DNA of 64,000 nucleotides from Protula sp. h YS-2021 (Eukaryota; Annelida; Polychaeta; Sabellida; Serpulidae), in assembly GCA_949752745.1 (NCBI GenBank), contig OX457026.1, positions 27,962,116-28,026,115 of the forward strand, given 5' to 3'. The position numbers and the translations under genes are program-made. This document shows positions 55,469-64,000 of this stretch, piece by piece (the stretch's first letter is position 1; each line of letters opens with the position of its first letter). Under the pieces are notes generated by a model. It was not told the DNA's origin and ran no database searches. It worked only from the letters and a program-made list of their open reading frames with translations.

Positions 55469-55519
55469 GAAAACCGGTGGCTGTTACTCATTCTAAAGGA
55501 ACCGGTGGAACTAGTAAAG
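55469..55519 (+). CDS. REV1: REV1 exon: KPVAVT micro-exon
   Basis: A 51-nt exon, phase 1 in and out (ATATGCAG|GAAAACC, AGTAAAG|GTACTG). With the G from the previous exon it encodes GKPVAVTHSKGTGGTSK. GKPVAV is the strand that follows the first catalytic motif in Y-family polymerases. The insert that follows in vertebrate REV1 appears shorter here, unless a further exon in the same phase was missed. Confidence 0.88.
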
Positions 55520-55787
55520 GTACTGATAACGCATCCCTGATTTCGTGCCTATTTTCGTTTGAAAGCTAAAGAATCTGTCACTGAAAGTGCGCATGTGGCA
55601 GGCAGCCAGTCAAGGCACTTGTGGCCGACTTGATATAGATGAATTATATTTCTAATACTTTGTGTTATTCTACACCGAATTCCAGGATTAGTTTAAATTG
55701 TTTAAGAAAAACGTATATTGTAAGGTTAATTGGGCGTTGAACTGAGGATTGCTTTTAGAAAACCTGTAATTCATATCTTTCGAACAG
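55520..55787 (+). other. Short REV1 intron
   Basis: A 268-bp intron without recognised repeats, ending CATATCTTTCGAACAG. Confidence 0.65.
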
Positions 55788-55855
55788 TGGCCGAAAAAGC
55801 GGGTTATCACAGCTCCATGGCTGATATCGCATCCTGCAGCTACGAGGCACGAGAG
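55788..55855 (+). CDS. REV1: REV1 exon: ADIASCSYEAR motif
   Basis: 68 nt, phase 1 in and phase 0 out (CGAACAG|TGGCC, CGAGAG|GTAAGA). It encodes VAEKAGYHSSMADIASCSYE and AR(E). The block IASCSYEAR is a hallmark of REV1 and a variant of the YEAR motif that contacts the incoming nucleotide in Y-family polymerases. A second acceptor 12 bases downstream (GAAAAAG|CGGG) would also keep phase; the upstream one has the better pyrimidine tract. Confidence 0.92.
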
Positions 55856-56419
55856 GTAAGACGTCTATGTTTATGTGAGGGGAGCTCTGCATTTACTGCC
55901 CTCTTGAAATGACATGGTACCATGAGTAGGTTATAACTACGAGTGCGCATTGTGTGGTTGAACTCTGCACCATGCGGAAAAACACTTAAACGGTATGAAA
56001 CAATATAAAATGACGCAATTGGCCATTGGAGATCAGCAGTTCTTTTGGTTATGATTCATCATGCATGAGTTTCCGTGTTGGTTGGTTGAAATGTTAAGAA
56101 TAAAATTGTGGCTGTCTGTTCCATGCATATCGTAGTAGGCGACTAAGTGGAAGTTGTTTCTAACTCTTCTATTACTATTTCTTCATTCCTTCTATTTTGC
56201 CCCACATGTTCCTTTAGCAAGTACCTCACAACTTAGTGATCATAGTCGCTGGGCGGACATTAAACAACAAACAAAATGACCCATTAGCATTACGGAAATT
56301 TTGTTGGAGTGGACTGGCGGAGTTTTGGAAGCTAGATTATAGTGCAGTTACAGATTGTAGATTTCGAATTGTAGTTACTTTGAAGTCGCATCACTCTGTG
56401 TGAGATTGTATGATTATTT
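55856..56419 (+). other. REV1 intron with SINE-like repeat
   Basis: Contains a diverged SINE-like repeat at ~56093-56275 (CTGTCTGTTCCATGCAT.. ending CATTAAACAACAAAC) lacking the G-rich 5' hairpin. The rest is unremarkable. Confidence 0.6.
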
Positions 56420-56714
56420 ATTCCCAATAGGGGGAATATATGCGATCGACGGCGTGTCCGTTGGTCGGTCGGTCTGTCATTCTGTCATCAAGAGCTTGTT
56501 AACACCATAACTTAAAAGCTGTTGCAAGGATTTTAATGAAACTTGGTATGTAGCTTCTATGGGAACAAACACAGATCGGTATTGTAAATGGGCCAGGTTC
56601 GTCCAAGGAAAATGGACCAGCTGAAAATTGATGGCCGTGTTTAAGTGATGGGGTTGGGGGTGGTCGGGGGGGGGGGGCTATTGGGAATATGTGGGCTATG
56701 TACACTGCTCTAGT
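56420..56714 (+). mobile_element. Hairpin-headed element J (short relative of C) in REV1 intron
   Basis: 5' hairpin ATTCCC-aatag-GGGGAAT (56420-56437). A GTCGGTCGGTCTGTC tag and a single monomer follow, with ATTTTAATGAAACTTGGTATG and GATCGGTATTGTAAATG. After a poly-G run, CTATTGGGAATA (~56678-56690) is the reverse complement of the 5' end, then GTGGGCTATGTACAC and the end CTCTAGT|T. It lies 35 bp upstream of the next REV1 exon. Confidence 0.72.
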
Positions 56715-56749
56715 TGTGAATGTGTAACCGTGAAGGTTTTTTTTTGTAG

Positions 56750-56874
56750 TGTGGTGTAAAGAACGGCATGCTGTTAGGAAGCGCGCGCAAGCTGTGCCAG
56801 GATCTGGTGTGTATCCCGTACGATTTCGCTGGCTACAGTGAAGTCTCGCACAAACTGTACGACTTAGTGTCTAG
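56750..56874 (+). CDS. REV1: REV1 exon: palm/fingers continuation
   Basis: 125 nt, phase 0 in and phase 2 out (TTTTTTTGTAG|TGTGGT, GTCTAG|GTATGT). It encodes CGVKNGMLLGSARKLCQDLV and CIPYDFAGYSEVSHKLYDLV, matching the REV1 block with G-K-NGM, AK/RKLC and PYDF, then the helix leading to the second catalytic motif. The next exon, which should begin just before SCDEA, was searched for by eye to 64000 without success. The gene therefore continues beyond the window. Confidence 0.93.
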
Positions 56875-57310
56875 GTATGTGCGCGTTATCTCTTATCCAA
56901 CTGAAAATTTTGTGGGGGGGGGGGGGACGTTTTATACATTATGTCTAAGTTTGTAATCCGTCTGTCCAGCTGAACTAGTGTTTCCCTTTATTCAGAACGG
57001 TTTTCGACTGCGAATTCAAGAATTTGTTTTGAAAAATCCGCCGGAAGGTTGGTGGGGGAGGGGGGGGGGGGGGGGCGTGGGAACATGTGTTCGTCTGTTT
57101 GCCGCCAAATTCGTTTACTGTATGCGGAACGGTGTCAACTATGCCAGCCAAGGGTTGACACAGACCATGAGGTAAGTAATACAAAAGATTTGAAAAATGT
57201 CTTAAAGAAATTTTTATACCTGCAGTGAAGTTGTTTCTTTTCGTCCAGAATTATCCACACGGCCAAAAGAATGCTAAATAATAATACTTTCACGATATCT
57301 GTTATTATAG
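56875..57310 (+). other. REV1 intron start with poly-G runs
   Basis: Contains G runs at ~56914-56927 and ~57052-57077 (the second is G-rich over ~26 bases, with quadruplex potential). An exon-like stretch ending CATGAG|GTAAGT at 57172 is not part of REV1 as far as I can tell. Confidence 0.5.
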
Positions 57311-57595
57311 CCCAGCTTACGTTACATGTAAGCTGAGGTATTCCTATCGGTTTGCAGACGGCGTCCGGTAGTTAATTAGTTGATTTATTAAACTTTTGTT
57401 TCAAAATGTATCTCCTCCTACAATTTTGATCCGATGTCATTTATTTTTGGTATGAGATATCCCTAAGGGGTCATGCGTACGGCGTGTGCTTTTTAAGTCG
57501 AGCGGTTGATTTTTGAATATTGGGGGAATTTTTGAAGAAAAAATATTAAAGTGTATCTCCTGTTGATCCGATTTGATTTATTTTTGGCAATGAGG

Positions 57596-57600
<5 letters not shown>
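57311..57600 (+). mobile_element. Hairpin-headed element K (second copy of family A)
   Basis: Starts with the same head as element A (CCCAGCTTACG..TGTAAGCTGAGG at 57311-57337), then GTATTCCTATCGGT and one and a half monomers with AAAATGTATCTCCTCCTAC, GATGTCATTTATTTTTGG and GGTCATGCGTACGG. It is truncated at a (TA)n run. Confidence 0.7.

Positions 57601-57641
<41 letters not shown>
57597..57641. repeat. (TA)n microsatellite
   Basis: About 21 uninterrupted TA units at the truncated end of element K. Confidence 0.95.
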
Positions 57642-57642
<1 letters not shown>

Positions 57643-57681
57643 TCTGAAACCAGTAATAGGGGGACCATGCCTTATATATAG

Positions 57682-57908
57682 CACTTAGGGAGACCATTTG
57701 TATATTTTTTACCTTTGACTTTAGAAAGACAAAAAATACAAAAAAATGTTCCTATATGTTGTGGGAAATGTATGTGATGTTTTTCTTTTTTACACCTTAA
57801 GCAGCAAAAAATAAACAAAAAAGTTGGTCTACGTATTTTTTCTATATTTTCCATGGCATTTTAGGCGACCTGACTAAAACCACGGAATTCCCCGGGTCTC
57901 CCTAAGTG
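57682..57908. mobile_element. Possible MITE with 14-bp terminal inverted repeats
   Basis: CACTTAGGGAGACC at 57682-57695 and its exact reverse complement GGTCTCCCTAAGTG at 57895-57908 enclose a 227-bp segment with no coding capacity. A clear target duplication was not identified. It could instead be an inverted repeat within a larger element. Confidence 0.4.
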
Positions 57909-57999
57909 TGTGGTTAAAACCTCTGTATATTTGGTCTCCCAAAGTAGTATATTTTGCTACTAGTTAGGTGTTTTTAAAGAGTAATCTATAAACCTATGT

Positions 58000-59985
58000 T
58001 TATTATTATTGTACACCCGTGTAATTTTACAATTTGATTCAGTTTTATGTGTAGTTTTTACATAAAGTTGTCACAGGCTATTTGCATATGTGACTATAAG
58101 TATAATGCCTCATCCCAAATTTTTATTTTAGTAACTTTTAAAAATAGTAGATAACTTTCGTAATGTTTAACCGATTTCAATCAAAATTTTACCATTTGAT
58201 TCAGTTTTATGTCTAGTTTTTACATGAAGTTGTCACAGGCTATTTGCATATGTGGCTGTAAGCATTATATCTCATTCGAAATTTTCATTTTAGTAACTAG
58301 AAACTTTTTTAAAAAGTAGGTAACTTTCGTATTGTTTAACCGATTTCAATCAAAATTTTACTATTTGATTCAGTATTATGTCTAGTTTTTAAATAAAGTT
58401 GTCACAGGCTATTTGCATATGTGGCTATAAGCAAAACGTCTCATCCCATATTTTCATTTTAGTAACTTTTAAAATAGTAGATAACTTTCGCAATATTTAA
58501 CCGATTTCAGTCAAAATTTTACCATTTGATTCAGATTTATGTCTATTTTTTACAGGAAGTTGTCTCAGGCTATTTGCATATGTGGCTATAAGCATAATGT
58601 CTCATCCCAAATTTTCATTTTAGTAACTAGTACCTTTTTAAAAAAGTAGATAACTTTCGTAATGTTTAACCGATTTCCCTAAAAATTTTACCATTTGATT
58701 CAGTTTTATGTCTAGTTTTTACAGGAAGTTGTCACAGGCTATTTGCATATGTGGCTGTAAGCATTATATCTCATCCGAAATTTTCATTTTAGTAACTAGA
58801 AACTTTTTTAAAAAGTAGGTAACTTTCGTATTGTTTAACCGATTTCACTCAAAATTTTACTATTTGATTCAGTTTTATGTCTAGTTTTTAAATAAAGTTG
58901 TCACAGGCTATTTGCATATGTGGCTATAAGCAAAACGTCTCATCCCATATTTTCATTTTAGTAACTTTTAAAAATAGTAGATAACTTTCGCAATATTTAA
59001 CCGATTTCAGTCAAAATTTTACCATTTTATTCAGTTTTATGTCTACTTTTTACAGGAAGTTGTCTCAGGCTATTAGCATATGTGGCTATAAGCATAATCT
59101 CTCATCCGAAATTTTCATTTTAGTAACTAGTAACTTTTTAAAAAAGTAGATAACTTTCATAATGTTTAACCGATTTCCCTAAAAATTTTACAGTTTGATT
59201 CAGATTTATGTCTAGTTTTTACATGAAGTTGTCACTGGCTATTTGCATATGTGACTATAAGCATAATGTCTCATAACAAATTTTCATTTTAGTAACTTTC
59301 AAAAATAGTAGATAACTTTCGTAATATTTAACCGATTTCAATCAAAATTTTACCATTTGATTCAGTTTTATGTCTAGTTTTTACATGAGGTTGTCATAGG
59401 CTATTTGCATATGTGGCTATAGGCATAGTTTCCCATCCCAATTTTTCATTTTAGTAACTTTTATAAATAGTGGATAACTTTCGTAATGTTTAACCGATTT
59501 CAATCAAAATTAACCATTTGATTCAGTTTTATATCTAGTTTCTACTTGAAGTTGTGACAGGCTATTTGGATATGTGGCTATAAGCATAATGTCTCATCCC
59601 AAATTTTTTCTGTAACTTTTTAAAAAAGTAGATAACTTTCGTAATGTTTAACCGATTTCAGTCAAAATTTTACCATTTGATTCAGTTTTATGTCTAGTTT
59701 TTACATGAAGTTGTCACAGGCCATTTGCATACGTGGCTATCTGCATAATTTCTCATCCCAAATTTTCATTTTGGTAACTTTTTAAAAAAGAAGATAACTT
59801 TCGTAATATTTAACCGATTTCAATCAAAATTTTACCATTTGATTTACTTATATGTCTAGTTTTTACATGAAGTTGTCACAGGCTATTTGTATATGTTGCT
59901 ATAAGCATTATTTCTCATCCCAAATTTTCATTTTAGTAGATAACTTTCGTAATATTTAACCGATTTCAATCGAAAATAGATGTGT
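58000..59985. repeat. AT-rich satellite, ~12 monomers of ~165 bp
   Basis: Monomers carry GATTCAGTTTTATGTCTAG, AAGTTGTCACAGGCTATTTG, CATATGTGGCTATAAGCATA and AACTTTCGTAATGTTTAACC. Starts are near 58036, 58199, 58365, 58527, 58694, 58866, 59029 and so on to ~59839. From ~58199 to ~59190 there is a three-monomer higher-order period of ~497 bp: the variant TGGCTGTAAGCATTATATC recurs at ~58253 and ~58751. No hairpin head is attached. The monomer's closing phrase (AACTTTCGTAATRTTTAACCGATTTCAATCAAAATTT) loosely resembles other monomers in the window. Confidence 0.85.
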
Positions 59986-60184
59986 CAGGTCAGTCCTCTC
60001 TATGGATACACCACCTATTATGACGTCAAAAAGTATGGTCCAGGGTTATGCCGCCAACGGGGGTCTTCACTGCGGCACTATGGTTTCGCCGCCTATTATG
60101 ACGTCAAAATGTGCTCCACACATAGCATGGTCTAGGGCTAGGGTTATGCCGCCTAGGGAGGGGGGAGGGTGGTTAGTCATGTGA
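59986..60184. repeat. Short direct repeat between arrays
   Basis: CCTATTATGACGTCAAAA occurs at ~60011 and ~60093, each followed within 20-50 bases by AGGGTTATGCCGCC. A diverged two-copy repeat; nothing else seen. Confidence 0.6.
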
Positions 60185-61092
60185 TTGACGAAGTTGTGCA
60201 GGTTATTTTTTGATAAAAAAATTGAAAATTTTAACGTTTTTTTTGGAGTCTTTTTCTGCATGGACTTTGTTCAGGCGCTATCTACATTACTATTTATCGG
60301 AAACATACCAAATCTTACAGAAAGAAAGTATATATTGAAGTTGTGCAGCCCTGGTTATTTTTCAGATTTGCAAAAAAAAGTGAAAATTTCGACGTTTTTG
60401 CTTTTTTTACTTGGTTATTTTTGTATCTAGCTTTGTTTTCGCGATATCCCCGTTACTATTTATCGGAAGAAAACCAAATTGTACAGAAAACAGTATGTTT
60501 TGCAAAGGCAGGTTATTTTTCGAACCTAGTCGTTTTTGTACAAATTTTGTTCGCGCGATATCTCCGTTACTATTTATCGGAAGAAAACCAAATCTTACAG
60601 GAAGAACGGATATATAGTGAAGTTGTGCAGCGGCAAGTTATTCTTCGATTTTGTAAAAAAAGTGAAAATTTCGACTTTTTATAGTCGTTTTTGTATCCAC
60701 TTTGTTCTCACGATATCTCTCTTACTATGTATCGGAAGAAAACCAAATGTTACAGGAAGAAATTATATATAGTAAAGTTGTGCAACGGCAAGTTATTTTT
60801 CGATTTGGACTTAGTCGTTTTGTATCACTTTTGTTGTCGCTATCTCTGTTACTATTCATCGGAAGCAAAGCAAATCTTACAGGAAGAAAGTACATATAGT
60901 GCAGTTGTGCAACGGTGAGTTATTTTTGTTTTGTAATAAAATGTGAAAATTTCGACGCTGTCACGTTTCCGGACTTAGTCGTTTTTGTATTCAGTTTTAT
61001 TCGCGCGATATCTTTGTAATTTTTTATCGGAAGCAAACCAAACCTGCCAGTCAGAAAGTATATATAGTGAAGTGGTGCATCGGCAGGTTATT
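60185..61092 (+). repeat. Tandem array of 120-170-bp monomers
   Basis: Six to seven diverged monomers with TCGCGCGATATCTCCGTTAC, TATTTATCGGAAGAAAACC, AAATCTTACAGGAAGAAAG and GTGCAGCGGCAAGTTATTTT. It has no head on its left side but is followed by a head of the hairpin type at 61093. The small ORFs across it are by-products of repetition. Confidence 0.75.
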
Positions 61093-61340
61093 AACCCCCG
61101 TGTAGGGGTGGGGTATAGTTATGAACTTGTCTGTCGGTCCGTCTGTCGAGCCGCACTTTTGCTCTCGCGTTATCTCCGAGGCATTTTATATCGTATGCAT
61201 AAAAGTCCATCAATTGCAGATGTGCAGCGTCAGGTTATTTTTGAAAATTATAATAAAAGGAAGAATTGGTGCAAGGTTGAAAATATGCTGTTATGAACTT
61301 TTCTCAAAGCAAAATGTACCAGGTCTTTTAATGTTTCAGT
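61093..61340 (+). mobile_element. Hairpin-headed element L, 5' part
   Basis: Head ACCCCCGTGTAGGGGTGGGGT, then ATAG, CTTGTCTGTCGGTCCGTCTGTC and a monomer of the type in the preceding array (CTCGCGTTATCTCCGAGGC, GATGTGCAGCGTCAGGTTA). No 3' terminal structure was found. The 60185-61092 array may be the tail of an adjacent older copy of the same family. Confidence 0.55.
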
Positions 61341-61780
61341 TAAATATTTAATATAGATTTTAACAGCATTGTATAAAGCTAAAGAACGCGGTAAACAAAG
61401 AATAAGACCGACTGTGATGTACTATGAACAGTTTTGCCTTACCAATAAATTTTAAAAGGACCTGCTAAAAGACGAGAAGATAAGTAACAATTATTCATTG
61501 TGAATTAAACTTTAATTATTTTTAAACTTTTTATTTAAAAATTGATACCAATCTAAAGCTTGAATTTTTTAATCGGATTCATACTCTGGACGTGTTTTAC
61601 AGTGTGAATAGCAATAAAACAAGTTGATTTATTGATCTGGGTGTCAATTTTGTTAGTCTAAACTGAAAATGAATGAATGAATGATTAAACGACACGGCCA
61701 GCCAATTGCAGGACAAAGCCTGTCTGCATAGTTGTAAGTGGTCTCTCCGATACAGAGTTTTTAAGTTTTTCGTACAGCGG
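61341..61780 (+). other. AT-rich spacer
   Basis: No gene or repeat recognised apart from a short (TGAA)n stretch near 61668-61684. Confidence 0.5.
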
Positions 61781-62280
61781 CTTAAACAGGTTTAGTTCAA
61801 CTAAGCCAGCTAAGCTAAGCTAAGCCAGGTAGGCTTAACTAAACCAAGTTAAGCCCTGCATGAACAAGCGCCTGGTTTAAACAGGTTTAACGACGGATGA
61901 CGTTACACGTGCCTGGTTAACAGTCGAGAGGTCGCGAGTTCGAGTCCGCTCATGACCGCTTTCAGGTTCAATGTTTTTTGGGAGGAATTGAATTATTTTA
62001 AAATTGACTTCAAATGTCAGGAGAGGCATATTTTTTTACTTCTGTCCTTCCGTTCGTTCACCCTTCTCTTCATCCGTCCGTCTTTCTCATGTTTCACGAT
62101 AGCTCATGTTTGGCTGGACGAATTTCTACCAAAATTGGACGGGTGCTTGATGAATAAATCCTCTTGACCAAATTGTATTTCGAGTGACCTTACGCCGAGG
62201 GTCAATTCCTGTGGTCTAGTGGGCAGTTCAGAGGTCGGGGCACACGTGCTCCCACGGAAAGTTTCTGGTTTCTTCTATGC
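61781..62280 (+). repeat. Foldback sequence and tRNA-like fragments
   Basis: A foldback-prone segment at ~61785-61890 has arms such as GGTTTAGTTCAACTAAGCC and GGCTTAACTAAACC plus AGCTAAGCTAAGC repeats. A B-box-like GAGTTCGAGTCC follows at ~61939, and a second tRNA-like piece at ~62208 (TGTGGTCTAGTGGGCAG). These look like decayed tRNA-derived SINEs different from the 240-bp family. Confidence 0.4.
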
Positions 62281-63300
62281 TTAAATTGATGAAAATTGAC
62301 ATATTTCCTCCTTTTGACAGCCACAGGCTCATTGCGATGAAATTTTATGCATTTAAGTTTCATTTTCTTTCTATTTAATAATGCCATCTCTCATATTAAT
62401 TTGATGTTTCAATAAAACATAGGGAACACAACTCTGTTGATAACTAAAACATGTGTATTTGTTAAAATTTTTCCATAGAGCCTCGCTTTGAAACGGGAAT
62501 TCCCCGCATGCATAAATATACAATAAGGTCTATTGGCGAACACTGCCGAAACCTGCTTATATATCTTAATCGTGTACAATGAATGTGAGGTATTGTGATA
62601 GTGTGACGAACGGTTGTATGGACAAATGGCATAAAATATAAAATAAGAGCGAGAGAAATCGCCATACGCATCTTTATTGTTACGGTAGAACTGAAACAAA
62701 TAAAAATAACAAGTATCGTAAATAACACCCTTAAAAAATTATGAAAAATTACATTAAAAAAATACGAAATTAAGAAATTTATGACAAAGTTTTGATTAGA
62801 ATTCACCCTTGCTTTAAAAGTGAGAAAAAACTAACCGTTACGAAGATTCAAATAATTTACCAAGAAACATAAATTTACCCACATGATAGCGAGTATTAAC
62901 CATACTACATAAAGAATAATCAACACTAAACAGACATTAATTTATCCGCAGAACACACGACAGCGAGTATTGACCAAAATATATAAAGATTAATCAAAAT
63001 TCACACACAACGGATCCGTATTCAAAGAATATTTGCGACACCGTTTGTATACATATTTTACTCAAAAAACGCTTAAGAATAAACTGTTTGAGCCAACATT
63101 TAAACAACAGCAGCCCAAAATTAGTTTATAATCTGTACTGAAAAGTGCACTAAGATTATTTACTTAGCTGTAGACAACCTGTCAAAGAACCAAGAACATT
63201 TATCAAGCTTTAATGTTTTTAAATACTGTTTACATGCCTATCACAAATTGCAGTTTATAAAAATATCTTGAATGCCACAAGAACTTATACTAAAATGCCA
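62281..63300. other. AT-rich region, no confident gene
   Basis: Contains a diverged direct repeat of ~72 bp (GATAGCGAGTATTAACC at ~62885 and GACAGCGAGTATTGACC at ~62957). Minus-strand frames of 96 and 114 codons at 62409-62806 overlap each other and lack convincing composition, so I do not call a gene. Confidence 0.5.
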
Positions 63301-63360
63301 TATCCGCATGGCTCAGAAGCAGATATACAGTTTAATGATGGCACGAAAAACCTGAACTGT

Positions 63361-63709
63361 ACGAAATAAACAGAATTAGCCTCTACCAGAGTACAAGGTA
63401 GATAATCTTATCAGAGATACTGGGCATGATGTTTTGCGACTTCCACCCTACCACTGCAATTTCAATCCCATTAAACTGATATGGGCCGATTTAAAATATG
63501 TTGGTTTGCAGAATAAGACATTCAAACTGGAAGACATGCGGAACATGGTACACGACGGTTTTGAACGAATAGATCAGTCAAGATGGTTCAATGGTGTTGA
63601 TCATGTAATCCAGAAAGAGGCTAAATTTTGGCATGCTGATGGTTTACTTGAAATTATCCCTCAAGTGCCAATCAATATGGAATCTGATGGAGAAAGCGAT
63701 AACGAGTGA
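63361..63709 (+). pseudogene. DDE transposase C-terminal fragment (Tc1/mariner-IS630 type)
   Basis: An open frame from 63434 encodes LPPYHCNFNPIKLIWADLK, matching the LPPYxxxxNPIExxW motif that carries the last acidic catalytic residue of DDE_3-type transposases. Here the usual E of NPIE is K, a change at the catalytic position. NKTFKLEDMRNMV and a tail with SDGESDNE before the stop follow. Just upstream, KPELYE (~63350) and NLIRDTGHDVLR (~63400) fit the preceding part of the domain, with a stop or shift between. The N-terminal half with the first two aspartates was not found. A decayed or truncated transposon gene. Confidence 0.7.
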
Positions 63710-64000
63710 CAAGTAACTTTTGTACGCATTAACCAGCTTCCCTGTGCTACTTAATGTTTCACAAACTCGGCGAGAGTTTATAAAACAAAGGAACTTTTTT
63801 TTATAAATTTTGCAAAAGCATAAGCCACTGCGAAAATAAAAAAAATATAGTGTACGCAGCATAACAATGCCTACTTTAACATATAGATTGCCTGGCCCTT
63901 AGGAAATTCTCTCCTGGATAGGAAATGGTTCATAACACTGACTTTATGCCAGAACAATTTTATATTTTGCAAATTGATTTAACCAACAGCAATGCGAAAA
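63710..64000. other. AT-rich window end
   Basis: Nothing recognised. Confidence 0.5.

Noticed and set aside
57090..57172. Possible REV1 exon ending CATGAG|GTAAGT
   Set aside because: The encoded residues do not match the expected continuation of REV1 toward SCDEA, and a poly-G run lies directly upstream.
62409..62806. Minus-strand frames of 96 and 114 codons
   Set aside because: Overlapping frames in AT-rich DNA with no recognisable domain; the hydrophobic composition follows from base composition.

Overview
The window is eukaryotic DNA. It holds spliced exons of one cellular gene (REV1), a complete BEL/Pao retrotransposon, tRNA-derived SINEs, and very dense nested and tandem repeats. The repeat style suggests an invertebrate, most likely a mollusc and perhaps a bivalve: hairpin-headed elements tagged with GTCCGTCYGTC runs and filled with ~170-bp minisatellites, plus short repeats ending in GTTAAACACCAAAC. 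That assignment is inference; no sequence search was possible. Everything I could orient reads on the + strand.

Region 1 (1-42 kb) is repeat territory. The base layer is a decayed Ty3/gypsy-type LTR retrotransposon: gag capsid remnant, half a zinc knuckle, retropepsin remnant, C-terminal reverse transcriptase and RNase H remnant. It was tandemly amplified twice, first as ~3.5-3.9 kb units (landmarks at 1, 3763, 7226, 11146 and 21189), then as ~1.56 kb gag/RNase H units (30578-36755). Units 1-4 of the first array carry the same 240-bp SINE with the same 9-bp target duplication, so amplification followed SINE insertion. Later insertions lie on top. A hairpin-headed block with ~150-bp monomers and a 51-bp minisatellite in ~1.32-kb higher-order repeats occupies 11.9-17.1 kb. 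A second hairpin-headed element lies at 19157-20227. A young, full-length BEL/Pao element (21649-30093, TSD GGGAC) lies inside unit 5.

Region 2 (42.2-56.9 kb) carries seven consecutive exons of REV1, the Y-family translesion polymerase and deoxycytidyl transferase. They run from the BRCT domain to the first part of the catalytic core, and every exon junction is phase-compatible. The introns hold a 2.6-kb tandem duplication, SINE-like repeats and several hairpin-headed elements. One of these is a ~2.9-kb element with about 16 monomers of ~169 bp. Upstream and downstream REV1 exons were not found, so much of the first 42 kb and of the last 7 kb may be intronic.

Region 3 (57-64 kb) has another hairpin-headed element, a (TA)n run, a possible MITE, a ~2-kb AT-rich array of ~165-bp monomers, a second array of 120-170-bp monomers, tRNA-like fragments, and the C-terminal part of a DDE transposase.

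The most interesting signal is the hairpin-headed class. At least five elements share one plan: a 5' terminal inverted repeat folded into a hairpin; in most copies a GTCCGTC-rich tag; ~165-170-bp tandem monomers in most; an internal copy of the inverted repeat near the 3' end; then a short 3' hairpin; then an end in ..GT next to a host T. Two of them have readable empty sites in neighbouring paralogous units, and both inserted between T and T with no target duplication. This matches Helentron-type rolling-circle transposition and may explain how satellite arrays are seeded here.
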